Origin: an uncultured Eubacteriales bacterium
GTDB lineage: Bacteria > Bacillota > Clostridia > Oscillospirales > Oscillospiraceae
Length of the DNA: 50,434 nucleotides
NCBI GenBank assembly: GCA_900548795.1
Contig: URLT01000002.1
Span: 1-50,434, forward strand
Reading direction: 5' to 3'
The number at the start of each line of letters is the position of its first letter. Position 1 is the stretch's first letter. The position numbers were made by a program, and so were the translations under genes. This document shows positions 1-6,788 of the stretch, one piece after another. The notes beneath the pieces are model-generated. The model made no database searches and was not told the DNA's origin. It saw only the letters and a list, made by a program, of their open reading frames with translations.

Positions 1-171
1 TGCTTCCGCCGCATCAACACGCTCAAGTCGGAGCTGGCCGACGCAAAGGCGGCTTACCGCGCCGCAAAGGATGAGGACGAGCTTTCGCGCGGCGTCGTGA
101 TCCTCCCGGCTGAGGAGCCGGCGGAGGACGACGAGCCTGCCGAGGAGCCGCAGGAAGCCCCGGAGGGATAA
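1..171 (+). CDS. C-terminal end of an unidentified protein
   Basis: An open frame enters from the left edge and stops at TAA (169-171). It gives 56 residues: a basic helical stretch (RRINTLKSELADAKAAYRAA), then a strongly acidic tail rich in Glu, Asp, Pro and Ala with repeated AEEP-like steps. The codon pattern fits the surrounding genome (G or C in most third positions), so it looks like a real gene end. The acidic Pro/Glu tail is low complexity and gives no family. I do not recognise the protein. Family A repeats begin about 40 bases downstream. Confidence 0.6.
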   Translation, partial: CFRRINTLKSELADAKAAYRAAKDEDELSRGVVILPAEEPAEDDEPAEEPQEAPEG

Positions 172-211
172 CCGCCCGAACCCCACGAGGCACCGCAAAA
201 CCTATCAAATT

Positions 212-476
212 TGTCATTGCGAGGAGGGCATTTTCAATGCCCGACGCGGCAATCTTTAAGGTATCGTCGCGGGATGCCGTAACGACAGAAGCAGCACGCA
301 AGCGTCAAGGGAGAAGCCCTCGCGCTTGCGTGCCGTTTTTCAAATGTACAATATTCTTTTTTGAATGCGTTATGTTCATTTTTCGTTTTCGAATGCATGT
401 ATTCTTTTTTTGCTCCGGGATGCCATGCTTTGGCTTAAAGATTGCCGCGTCGGGCTGCGCCCTCCTCGCAATGACA
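212..476. repeat. family A inverted-repeat element, copy 1
   Basis: The left end reads TGTCATTGCGAGGAG and runs on to GCGGCAATCTTTAA. The right end is its imperfect inverse (CTTAAAGATTGCCGCGTCGG ... CTCCTCGCAATGACA). Between the arms are smaller inverted repeats, including GCACGCAAGCG against CGCTTGCGTGC, and an AT-rich stretch. No coding frame is convincing. This is a non-autonomous, MITE-like or palindromic repeat. The second copy at 605-862 is close in sequence and shares its left flank (AAAACCTATCA), so the pair looks like a local duplication. Confidence 0.8.
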
Positions 477-604
477 CATCGGGAGCTTTTTCTGATTTTT
501 CGGAAGCAGATTTCGCCCTGCGACGACAGAAATCGTTGATTCCAGAAGCAAATTTCGGCCTGCACGACACAGGACGTCGGTTTTCCTGTAAAACCTATCA
601 GTTT

Positions 605-862
605 TGTCATTGCGAGGAGCGAAGCGACGCGGCAATCTTTAAGGCATCGTCGCGGGATGCCGTAACGACAGAAGTAGCACGCAAGCGTCAGGAAAAAAGC
701 TCCTGTGCGCTTGCGTGCCGTTTTTCAAATGTACAATATTCTTTTTGAATGCGTTATGTTCATTTTTCGTTTTCGGATGCATGTGTTCTTTTTTCGCTCC
801 GGGATGCCGTTCTGCCGACTTAAAGATTGCCGCGTCGGGCTTGCGCCCTCCTCGCAATGACA
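605..862. repeat. family A inverted-repeat element, copy 2
   Basis: Same orientation and same inner order as copy 1: TGTCATTGCGAGGAGCGAAG at the left, inner GGCATCGTCGCGGGATGCC, the GCACGCAAGCG arm pair, then the inverted end finishing at CTCCTCGCAATGACA. The 863-1026 stretch that follows is a remnant-like sequence with further CTCGCAATGA and CTCGCGATGA fragments and holds no gene. Confidence 0.8.
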
Positions 863-1026
863 CATCGGGGACGGGTGCGGTCTATACGGCGCGTGCCTGC
901 TCGCAATGATATGCGGCCGATACGGCGACCTTCTCGCGATGATGCGGCGAGGATCAGTCCGGCGTTTCTGCGAAGGAGCGTGGGATCGATCCTGCAAAAA
1001 AAGTTTTTTGCTCGAGAAAAAAGGGG

Positions 1027-1055
1027 TTGACAAATGAGGGTCGGTCTGATATGAT
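1027..1055 (+). promoter_or_regulatory. sigma-A promoter of the perR-rbr operon
   Basis: TTGACA at 1027-1032, a 17-base spacer, and TATGAT at 1050-1055. The predicted start of transcription is near 1062, which places the Fur-like box directly over and after the start site. Confidence 0.8.
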
Positions 1056-1063
1056 TATAAAAG

Positions 1064-1084
1064 AAATGATAATCATTATCATTT
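1064..1084. promoter_or_regulatory. Fur-type operator (7-1-7 palindrome)
   Basis: TGATAATCATTATCA at 1067-1081 is an exact match to the 7-1-7 form TGATAATNATTATCA known for Fur in Bacillus. The palindrome extends to 21 bases with the flanking AAA/TTT. The PerR box known from Bacillus (TTATAATNATTATAA) differs at one base in each arm. Its position at the start site implies repression of the downstream regulator and rubrerythrin genes. Confidence 0.85.
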
Positions 1085-1256
1085 GCAAAGATTTGGCGGA
1101 TCCAATATTCCGAGATGGCCTTGCGGACGGCGAGATTCGCATAAAGCCGTCGAGGTGTCCCCGCGACCGGCGCTCTGCCGGCGCTCTGCCGAAGCCCGCG
1201 AGATTTTGTTGCTTCTGCAGCCTTGCCCGATTCCAAACATCACGGGAGGTGAACCG

Positions 1257-1646
1257 ATGCCCACGCATAAGCGAAGCCGAAAGCGTGACGCGATCCTGGC
1301 GTGCGTCCGCTCGACCACGGCACATCCGACGGCCGACTGGATCTACGCGCAGCTCAAGCCGCAGCTCCCCGACCTCTCCCTCGGCACGGTCTACCGCAAC
1401 CTCGCGATGTTCAAGCGCGAGGGGCTGATCGCCTCGGTCGGCGTGGTGGACGGTCTGGAGCGCTTTGATTTCAACGTCGCGCCCCATGCGCACTTTGTCT
1501 GCGAGCACTGCCACGCCGTCATCGACGTTGACCTGTCCCCGCCCGAGGGGCTTTGCGAGCAGGTTTCCTGCGGCGCTGTCCGCAGCTGCACGCTGAGCTT
1601 CAGCGGAATTTGTAACCAATGCATCCGGACGGATGCCGAACAATAA
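1257..1646 (+). CDS. perR: Fur-family metalloregulator, PerR-like
   Basis: A 129-residue winged-helix repressor. The N-terminal half carries the Fur-family helix pattern (TADWIYAQL then SLGTVYRNL). The second half has the metal region, with ERFDFN and PHAHFVCEHC, and two Cys-x-x-Cys pairs (CEHC and CNQC) expected to hold a structural zinc. The spacing of RFDF and HAHF is like PerR, the peroxide sensor, and the next gene is a peroxide-reducing rubrerythrin. The start is the ATG with a good ribosome site (GGGAGGTG, six bases upstream). An in-frame ATG at 1083 lies inside the operator palindrome and has no ribosome site, so it is unlikely. The operator upstream is Fur-type in sequence, so PerR, Fur or a dual role cannot be told apart here. 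Confidence 0.85.
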   Translation: MPTHKRSRKRDAILACVRSTTAHPTADWIYAQLKPQLPDLSLGTVYRNLAMFKREGLIASVGVVDGLERFDFNVAPHAHFVCEHCHAVIDVDLSPPEGLCEQVSCGAVRSCTLSFSGICNQCIRTDAEQ

Positions 1647-1676
1647 AACAAATTATGTAATATGGAGGATTTTCAA

Positions 1677-2255
1677 ATGAAGAAGTATGTATGCCCCGTC
1701 TGCGGTTATGTCTACGAGGGTGAGATGCCCGAGGGCTACAAGTGCCCGATCTGCGGCGTCGACGGCAGCAAGTTCAAACTGCTCGAGGATGATGCAGCGC
1801 TGGCAGCCGAGCATGTTTTCGGCGTCGGCACGAAGCTCGACGGCGTCCCTGAGGAGGACAAGAAGTTCATTCTCGACCAGCTCAAGGCGAATTTCACCGG
1901 CGAGTGCAGCGAGGTCGGCATGTACCTCTGCATGGCGCGCATCGCGCACCGCGAGGGCTACCCCGAGATCGGCCTGTACTGGGAGAAGGCTGCCTATGAA
2001 GAGGCCGAGCACGCCGCGAAGTTTGCTGAGCTGCTGGGCAGCGAGCTGGAGCCGAACATGACCGACAGCACCAAGAAGAATCTGGCGTGGCGCGTGGAGT
2101 GCGAATTCGGCGCGACGGCCGGCAAGTTCGAGCTGGCAAAGATGGCCAAGAAGCACAACCTCGACGCCATTCACGACACCGTCCACGAGATGGCCCGCGA
2201 CGAGGCCCGCCACGGCAAGGCGCTCAAGGGTCTGCTGGAGCGCTACTTCAAGTAA
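1677..2255 (+). CDS. rbr: reverse rubrerythrin (rubredoxin domain first)
   Basis: A 192-residue non-haem iron protein that in anaerobes reduces hydrogen peroxide (and oxygen) with electrons from NADH via partner reductases. Residues 1-35 are a rubredoxin-like knuckle (CPVCGYVYEG ... CPICG) binding one Fe. The rest is a ferritin-like four-helix domain with diiron ligands in ECSEVGMYL, EEAEHAAKFAELLG and DEARHGKAL. Classical rubrerythrins have the opposite domain order; this order is that of the reverse rubrerythrins of Clostridium, which are PerR-controlled. The start is the ATG after GGAGG at about 1664; an upstream in-frame ATG at 1662 overlaps that ribosome site. It lies 30 bases after perR with no terminator between, so it shares perR's operon. 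Confidence 0.92.
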   Translation: MKKYVCPVCGYVYEGEMPEGYKCPICGVDGSKFKLLEDDAALAAEHVFGVGTKLDGVPEEDKKFILDQLKANFTGECSEVGMYLCMARIAHREGYPEIGLYWEKAAYEEAEHAAKFAELLGSELEPNMTDSTKKNLAWRVECEFGATAGKFELAKMAKKHNLDAIHDTVHEMARDEARHGKALKGLLERYFK

Positions 2256-2320
2256 GCAACAAGCAAGCGACAAGTAAGCAACAACCAACGGAACAAACAT
2301 AGCGAAGGAGGACAATCACG

Positions 2321-2584
2321 ATGGGGATCTGGAATCAGGAATCTCGATTTTCTACCGCGTCAGGGAATGCGCTTCCCTATGTAGTGCTGCAGGTAACGCT
2401 GAAGGAAAAGTTCTTTGGAACCGGCTCGGGGAACCTGACCGATCTTGAAGCTGTGATCAACGAGCAGGTCGCCAAGGGATACCGACTGCATACGATGGCG
2501 ACCTCTAACGGCGGCAGCAAGGGCTTCGGCGGCGGCGACCGGATTCAGGCGACTCTGGTCTTTGAGCGTCTGGATATGCGCTGA
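2321..2584 (+). CDS. DUF4177 family protein
   Basis: An 87-residue protein with a good ribosome site (GAAGGAGG). The pattern PYVVLQVTLKEKFFGTGSG, then an LEAVINEQVAKGYRLHTM helix, then GFGGGDRIQATLVFER, is that of DUF4177, a small soluble alpha/beta family with no established function that is common in Firmicutes. It follows rubrerythrin by about 65 bases, a stretch of short AAGCAAC/AAGCGAC-like direct repeats, and is probably cotranscribed with it. The terminator at 2617 closes the operon. Confidence 0.8.
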   Translation: MGIWNQESRFSTASGNALPYVVLQVTLKEKFFGTGSGNLTDLEAVINEQVAKGYRLHTMATSNGGSKGFGGGDRIQATLVFERLDMR

Positions 2585-2616
2585 GCCCGCGACGAGACCG
2601 GTCAAGGCATGACAAG

Positions 2617-2646
2617 AGAGGAAGCACCGCGGGTGCTTCCTCTTTA
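2617..2646 (+). terminator. rho-independent terminator after the DUF4177 gene
   Basis: Perfect 12-bp stem AGAGGAAGCACC / GGTGCTTCCTCT around a GCG loop, followed by a short T-rich tail. Confidence 0.85.
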
Positions 2647-2658
2647 ATCAGTATGAGA

Positions 2659-2709
2659 AGGCCTTTGAAGCGTCATCTGCACGTTCCGCAGCCGGCGCTT
2701 CAAAGGCCT
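2659..2709 (-). terminator. hairpin downstream of the acyltransferase gene
   Basis: Arms AGGCCTTTGAAGCG (2659-2672) and its exact inverse (2696-2709) sit just after the stop codon of the minus-strand acyltransferase gene. The tail on that strand (TTCTCATACT) is only weakly T-rich, so termination is likely but not certain. Confidence 0.5.
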
Positions 2710-2743
2710 GATTATCATCATGGGCTTTCATCGGGTGTTTGGA

Positions 2744-3838
2744 TCAGACGAGGTATTTTTTCACGATCGGAATGGCGTTCAGGATCGCCGAGAGGCCATA
2801 GGAGATCGCGAATATGCCTGCCGTCACGACGACCGCGCCGATCGCCGCCGGAAAGGCCGAGGCGCGAAACCCGAGCCGCTCCAGTATGCTGAGCACGCCC
2901 GGATGCACAAGAAAGATCCCGAAGCTGCACTTGGAGAGGGAGCGCACGACCGCGCTGCCGCGCTTCCCCGAGCAGGCCGCGGACAGTCTGCATTTTGCAA
3001 ACGTGAAGACCGCAACGCTTTGCAGCAGCACGTTGAGCGTCATTTCGTTCATGAAGCCCTTGCAGGGCGCGCCCAAGCTCCGGCTGAGCCACTCCGTGCC
3101 CCAAACCGTCGCGGCAAAGCCGAGCAGGCCGAGCGCATAGATCACGCGCTCGACTTTTTTGCTGATCTGCGCGGTGTTGAGCGCGTGGCCGAGCAGAAAA
3201 TAGGGGACATAGCCGAGGGTAAAATAAAATTTCATGTTGCTGTAGCCCGTGGTCAGCCCCGCATAAAGCGCGCCGTCCTTATGCAGCAGCATATCCGCAA
3301 GGCGAATCGCCTTGCCGAGCATCGGCAGCAGGAAGGTGAAGCAGAGCGAAAGCAGCAAAAAATATCGCAGCGCGCGTCGATCGGACGTGATCCGCCGCAG
3401 CAGGGGCGTGATGAGATAAAGCCCGACGATCATATAGAGAAACCAGAGCTGATAAGACCCGGTCAAAAAATTGGAGATCAGGCCGAAAACGCTCCGGTCG
3501 CGGAGGAAGAACGGAACGGCATAGACCGCCGACCAGAAGACAAAGGCGATCAGGATGCGCAGGATGTTTTTGGAAAACAGCCGCCTCAGGCGCACCTCGC
3601 GGCGCTCGTCCAGAAACAGCGCGCCGCTGATCATGACAAAGATCGGATTGCCCCAGTGGGAGATCGAGCTGAAAAAGCTCAGCGCGTGCCACTGCGCGGA
3701 GTGCATGTCCATGCTGCGCCATCCCCTGGCGGTGACGTGGATCATCACGACCGCAACGATCGCGGCGATGCGAAGCATATCCAGATAGGCCACGCGTCCC
3801 CGCTCGGCGCGCACGGGCGCGTCCGAAAGTCTGTTCAT
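2744..3838 (-). CDS. acyltransferase family 3 membrane protein
   Basis: A 364-residue polytopic membrane protein of the acyltransferase-3 (OafA/WecH-like) family, which moves acetyl or other acyl groups from the cytosol onto cell-surface glycans or peptidoglycan. The N-terminus has the family's hallmark (AYLDMLRIAAIVAVVMIHV, with the HV histidine at the end of the first membrane helix), followed by SHWGNPIFVMISG with the second conserved motif, and about ten hydrophobic helices. The C-terminal helix ends in a short basic tail. It stands alone with its own strong promoter and a 3' hairpin. The acceptor substrate cannot be told from sequence. Confidence 0.85.
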   Translation of the reverse strand: MNRLSDAPVRAERGRVAYLDMLRIAAIVAVVMIHVTARGWRSMDMHSAQWHALSFFSSISHWGNPIFVMISGALFLDERREVRLRRLFSKNILRILIAFVFWSAVYAVPFFLRDRSVFGLISNFLTGSYQLWFLYMIVGLYLITPLLRRITSDRRALRYFLLLSLCFTFLLPMLGKAIRLADMLLHKDGALYAGLTTGYSNMKFYFTLGYVPYFLLGHALNTAQISKKVERVIYALGLLGFAATVWGTEWLSRSLGAPCKGFMNEMTLNVLLQSVAVFTFAKCRLSAACSGKRGSAVVRSLSKCSFGIFLVHPGVLSILERLGFRASAFPAAIGAVVVTAGIFAISYGLSAILNAIPIVKKYLV

Positions 3839-3964
3839 AAAAACTCCACCTCAAAAAATGTGATTGGGCATCGCAGCCCGGCTGCGCTGGGAAGCACTGC
3901 ACCTTCCGAGCAAACGCGGCCGGCCTTTTGGGCGCGTCTGCCGCAGCGGCGAGCGCTCTTTTTA

Positions 3965-3993
3965 AGTATAACATGCAGAGTTGGGCTTGTCAA
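3965..3993 (-). promoter_or_regulatory. promoter of the acyltransferase gene
   Basis: On the minus strand: TTGACA (3988-3993), 17-base spacer, TATACT (3965-3970). Near-consensus sigma-A promoter. Confidence 0.8.
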
Positions 3994-3995
3994 TC

Positions 3996-4035
3996 GGCCG
4001 CCGAGCGCCGCAGCCGATTTAATCAGAGGCTCCCC
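3996..4035. repeat. family B solo end
   Basis: About 40 bases (GAGCGCCGCAGCCGATTTAA then TCAGAGGCTCCCC) match one terminus of the 161-bp family B element. The other end is missing. The junction TAG on the minus strand is the stop codon of the EamA gene. Confidence 0.75.
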
Positions 4036-4448
4036 TAAAGAACCGTCAGCAGCGTGCCGGCGCCGATCAGCACGCAGCCGATCAGGGAGCGCGCCGTGAA
4101 CCGCTCGCGCAGAAGCACGAACGCCAGCACCAGAGTGATGACCACGCTCAGCTTATCCACCGGGACGACTCTCGACGCCTCGCCGATCTGCAGCGCAAAA
4201 TAATAGCACAGCCACGAGACGCCCGTCGCCACCCCCGAGAGGATGAGAAACAGCCAGCTTTTCCGGCTGATCTCGGCAAGCCCGCTCTGGGCGTGGGTGA
4301 GGAAGACCATCCCCCATGCCATAACAAGGACGACGACCGTTCGAATCGCGGTGGCGAGGTTGGAGTTGACCCCGTCGATGCCGAGCTTGGCCAAAATGGA
4401 CGTGAGCGCCGCGAATACGGCGGACAGCAGCGCAAACAGAAGCCACAT
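4035..4448 (-). CDS. EamA-family transporter, single-repeat form
   Basis: A 137-residue membrane protein with about five hydrophobic helices, equal to one EamA repeat of the drug/metabolite transporter superfamily. It begins WLLFALLSAVFAALTSILAK and has the typical inner turn LLSGVATGVSWLCYYFALQ and a terminal VLIGAGTLL helix. Single-repeat members must pair to make a full transporter; the substrate is unknown. The start chosen is the ATG after CGGAGG; an upstream in-frame extension has no ribosome site. The stop codon TAG is formed where a family B repeat end joins the gene, so the original C-terminus may have been altered slightly. Confidence 0.8.
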   Translation of the reverse strand: MWLLFALLSAVFAALTSILAKLGIDGVNSNLATAIRTVVVLVMAWGMVFLTHAQSGLAEISRKSWLFLILSGVATGVSWLCYYFALQIGEASRVVPVDKLSVVITLVLAFVLLRERFTARSLIGCVLIGAGTLLTVL

Positions 4449-4476
4449 TGTGCATTCCTCCGAGCATGTTTTTTCT

Positions 4477-4505
4477 ATTCTATCACTCTTTTGCGAAGGA
4501 CGCAA
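4477..4505 (-). promoter_or_regulatory. promoter of the EamA gene
   Basis: Minus strand TTGCGT (4500-4505), 17-base spacer, TAGAAT (4477-4482). Fair match. Confidence 0.5.
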
Positions 4506-4545
4506 GCCGCCGCGCGGCTGCCGGGGTCTGCTCCCGAACGAGGGC

Positions 4546-4595
4546 AAAAAACGCAACGCCGCAGCGGAACTCGACGGATCCGCCGCGGCGTTGCG
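4546..4595 (-). terminator. terminator of infC-rpmI-rplT
   Basis: On the minus strand an 11-bp stem CGCAACGCCGC / GCGGCGTTGCG with a long loop is followed by TTTTTT (plus-strand A run 4546-4551). It lies 24 bases after the rplT stop. Confidence 0.85.
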
Positions 4596-4618
4596 GCTGT
4601 TGGGCGTTATAGGCTCGC

Positions 4619-4972
4619 TCAGAGCGCCTTTTTCGCAGTCTCGACCAGCGCCTTGAAGGCGTCGGCGTCGCTGATGGCCAGCTCGGACAGGCTCTTGCGG
4701 TTCATCTCAACGTTCGCCTTCTTCAGGCCGTTCATGAAGCGGGAATAGTTCATGTCGTAGGGCTTGACGGCGGCGGAGATACGGGCGATCCACAGGCGGC
4801 GGAAGTCGCGCTTCTTCTGCTTGCGGCCGATATATGCATAAACGCCGGACTTCTTGACGGCCTGCTTGGCCATTTTGAAGTGGGTGGATTTGGAGCCCCA
4901 GTAGGATTTCGCCAGCTTCAGGGTCTTATTTCTTCTCTTGCGCGTCATCATCGCGCCTTTTACTCGTGCCAT
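4619..4972 (-). CDS. rplT: 50S ribosomal protein L20
   Basis: A 117-residue, highly basic protein, the usual length of bL20. It starts with MARVKGAMMTRKRRNKTLKL and continues through YAYIGRKQKKRDFRRLWIARI to the SRFMNGLKKA region, all standard L20 landmarks. It binds 23S rRNA early in large-subunit assembly and, in Firmicutes, represses its own operon by binding the infC leader. It is third in infC-rpmI-rplT. Confidence 0.97.
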   Translation of the reverse strand: MARVKGAMMTRKRRNKTLKLAKSYWGSKSTHFKMAKQAVKKSGVYAYIGRKQKKRDFRRLWIARISAAVKPYDMNYSRFMNGLKKANVEMNRKSLSELAISDADAFKALVETAKKAL

Positions 4973-4992
4973 TTCTATATCCTCCTATCCGA

Positions 4993-5190
4993 TTATTTGT
5001 ACGGGATCATCTTTTTGATGGCGTCCGTATTGGTGACATCCGCGTAGGTCGTGCTTCTCAGACGGCGACCGCGCTTGGTGTCCTTCTTGGTGAGGATGTG
5101 GCTCTTGAAAGCGTGCGCTCTCTTGACTTTACCGGTCTTGGTGAGATTGAATCTCTTTTTTGCACCGCTATGGGTCTTGAGTTTCGGCAT
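4993..5190 (-). CDS. rpmI: 50S ribosomal protein L35
   Basis: A 65-residue basic protein with the bL35 signature MPKLKTHSGAKKRFNLTKTG near the start and HILTKKDTKRGRRLRS later. It is a late-assembling large-subunit protein. It lies between infC and rplT with 20-base gaps, the universal arrangement. Confidence 0.97.
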   Translation of the reverse strand: MPKLKTHSGAKKRFNLTKTGKVKRAHAFKSHILTKKDTKRGRRLRSTTYADVTNTDAIKKMIPYK

Positions 5191-5210
5191 GGTAGGTTCT
5201 CCTTTTGATA

Positions 5211-5729
5211 TTATTTTGCAGTCTTTGGCGACAGGAAAATAGACATGTGTCTGCCGTCGAGCTTCGGCTTTTTATCCAGATTTGCGGTTTCGGAGCAGCC
5301 GTCGGCAAAGCGGAGCAGGAGCTGCTCGCCGATGTCGGTGTGCGCCATTTCACGGCCGCGGAAGCGGACGGTGACCTTCACACGGTTGCCGTCGGCAAGG
5401 AATTTCATCGCGCTGCGCATTTTGGTGTTGAGGTCGTTGGTGTCGATGCTCGGGGACATGCGGATCTCCTTGAGCTCGACGACGCGCTGATTCTTTTTGG
5501 CCTCTTTTTCCTTTTTGAGCTGGTCAAAACGGAACTTTCCGTAATCCATGATCTTGCAGACCGGCGGAACCGCCACGGGCGAGATCTTCACAAGGTCAAG
5601 CTCCTGCTCCTCGGCCAGGCGAAGCGCCTCTGCCGACGAAACGATGCCGACCATGCTGCCGTCCGCATTGATCAGACGAACCTCTTTGTCCTGAATTTCT
5701 TCGTTGAGCTGATGATCTAATTTGCCGAT
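5211..5729 (-). CDS. infC: translation initiation factor IF-3 (non-ATG start)
   Basis: IF-3 keeps ribosomal subunits apart and checks the start codon and initiator tRNA. The N-domain (LNEEIQDKEVRLI ... DLVKISPVAVPPVCKIMDYG) and C-domain (KEIRMSPSIDTNDLNTKM ... KVTVRFRGREMAH) are both complete. The ribosome site GGAGG sits before GTGCATTCCCATC. An ATC at 5729 has a nine-base spacing and an ATT at 5735 a three-base spacing, so ATC is preferred. The first in-frame ATG, at 5783, lies upstream inside the leader hairpin. A rare start codon is the known basis of IF-3 autoregulation in other bacteria. The product from ATC has 172 residues, a normal length. Confidence 0.93.
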   Translation of the reverse strand: MGKLDHQLNEEIQDKEVRLINADGSMVGIVSSAEALRLAEEQELDLVKISPVAVPPVCKIMDYGKFRFDQLKKEKEAKKNQRVVELKEIRMSPSIDTNDLNTKMRSAMKFLADGNRVKVTVRFRGREMAHTDIGEQLLLRFADGCSETANLDKKPKLDGRHMSIFLSPKTAK

Positions 5730-5752
5730 GGGAATGCACCTCCATTTTCCGG

Positions 5753-5783
5753 AAAAAAAGCACGGGAGCAACAGCACCCGCAC
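5753..5783 (-). terminator. attenuator-like terminator in the infC leader
   Basis: On the minus strand, GTGCGGG and CCCGTGC pair (two G-U pairs) around TGCTGTTGCT, followed by seven T. It lies between the promoter (start near 5868) and the infC ribosome site. Another hairpin (CCTG-TTTTT-GCAGG) and an ACCTC/GAGGT pair lie upstream in the leader. This layout matches L20-controlled attenuation leaders of Firmicutes. Confidence 0.65.
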
Positions 5784-5874
5784 CGATCTCCTGCAAAAAC
5801 AGGCTCGATATTCAACCTCTTCGCTTTGCTGGAGGTGAGGGCGGGGCTGCCGACCTTCTTTGTTTTGCCAAAAC

Positions 5875-5903
5875 AGTATACCATTTAATTATGCGTCTGT
5901 CAA
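5875..5903 (-). promoter_or_regulatory. promoter of infC-rpmI-rplT
   Basis: Minus strand TTGACA (5898-5903), 17-base spacer, TATACT (5875-5880). It gives a leader of roughly 135 bases before infC. Confidence 0.85.
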
Positions 5904-5934
5904 GTATTTTTTGCGGCTTTTTCTCTTCAAATTC

Positions 5935-5963
5935 TTTTCAAATCGGGGAATCTGTGGTATGAT
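5935..5963 (+). promoter_or_regulatory. promoter of the lipoprotein-murI pair
   Basis: TATGAT at 5958-5963 with a weak TTTTCA at 5935-5940 (17-base spacer). A start near 5970 would exclude the upstream ATG at 5972 and favours the lipoprotein start at 5996. Confidence 0.5.
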
Positions 5964-5995
5964 AGGAGCAAATGAAAAAGAAAAGAGGTTGCCCC

Positions 5996-6778
5996 ATGAA
6001 AAAAATGCTGACCGCGCTGCTTCTGGCGGCGCTTTTGACCGGGCTTTGCGCCTGCGCCGGGATGCCCGAGCCGCCGACTCAGGCGCCGACCGAGACGGCC
6101 ACGGCCGCTTCCGAGCCGACCGAGACGACGACCGAAGCCCCCGAGACGACCACGGCCGTCCCCGAGACGACGACCGAGGCGCCGAAGGCCGTCCTGAACC
6201 AGACCTATCGCGCTGCGCAGCTCTATCACGACGAGTACGGCGTGCTCTGGGTGCAGGTGATCGCCGAGGTGCGCAACGACGGCGACACGCCGCTGACGCT
6301 GGACGACGGCGTCGTGAGGCTCTTCGGCGGCGGCGCCGAGCTGACGGTGCTCGACCATGTCGCTGCCTATCCGCAGTGCATCGCCCCGGGCGAGCGCGCG
6401 GTCTATTATGAGGAGAAGGCCATCGACACGCAGTACGAGGGCGAGGTGACGCTCGAGCTGAGCTGCGGCGGCGAGCCGATCGAGCGCGCTGCGCGCTATG
6501 CCGTCTCGGACGCCGAGCTGCGCGCCTCCGGCTCCGGCATCCGCAGCCTGACCGGAACGGTGAAAAACGACACGAAGCAGCCCGGGGAGCTGGTCTGTGT
6601 GGCGGCCGTCCTCTATGACGAGCAGCAGCAGCCGCTCGGCGTGCTGTATTACTACCTGCTCGAGACGCTTCGCCCCGGCGCGGAGCAGAGCTTCACGCTC
6701 GAGCCGTACCGTCTGCCTGACGCCGTGCGCTATGCCGACGCCGACTCCTTCCGGGTCTATGCCTACCCCGTGGGCTGA
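5996..6778 (+). CDS. secreted lipoprotein with Thr/Pro/Glu linker, function unknown
   Basis: A 260-residue protein. It begins with a signal peptide (MKKMLTALLLAALLTGLCAC) that probably ends at a lipobox-type Cys. A low-complexity linker of about 45 residues rich in T, E and P (repeats of PETTT) would span the cell wall. The body (from about residue 65) looks like two beta-sandwich halves of the FxLYD kind: VIAEVRNDGDTPLTLDDGVV with VYYEEKAI, then SLTGTVKNDTKQPGELVCVAAVLYDEQ. Such domains are extracellular and of unknown role. The start is the ATG after AGAGGTT. murI follows after 10 bases, so the two are one operon. Confidence 0.75.
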   Translation: MKKMLTALLLAALLTGLCACAGMPEPPTQAPTETATAASEPTETTTEAPETTTAVPETTTEAPKAVLNQTYRAAQLYHDEYGVLWVQVIAEVRNDGDTPLTLDDGVVRLFGGGAELTVLDHVAAYPQCIAPGERAVYYEEKAIDTQYEGEVTLELSCGGEPIERAARYAVSDAELRASGSGIRSLTGTVKNDTKQPGELVCVAAVLYDEQQQPLGVLYYYLLETLRPGAEQSFTLEPYRLPDAVRYADADSFRVYAYPVG

Positions 6779-6788
6779 GGGCGGCGGC

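Noticed and set aside
212..1030. Several small open frames in the first kilobase
   Set aside because: All fall within family A repeats, overlap in several frames and have no ribosome sites.
5972..5998. Upstream ATG at 5972 as start of the lipoprotein
   Set aside because: It lies at or before the predicted transcription start and adds a basic tail ahead of a normal lipoprotein signal; the ATG at 5996 has a better-spaced ribosome site.
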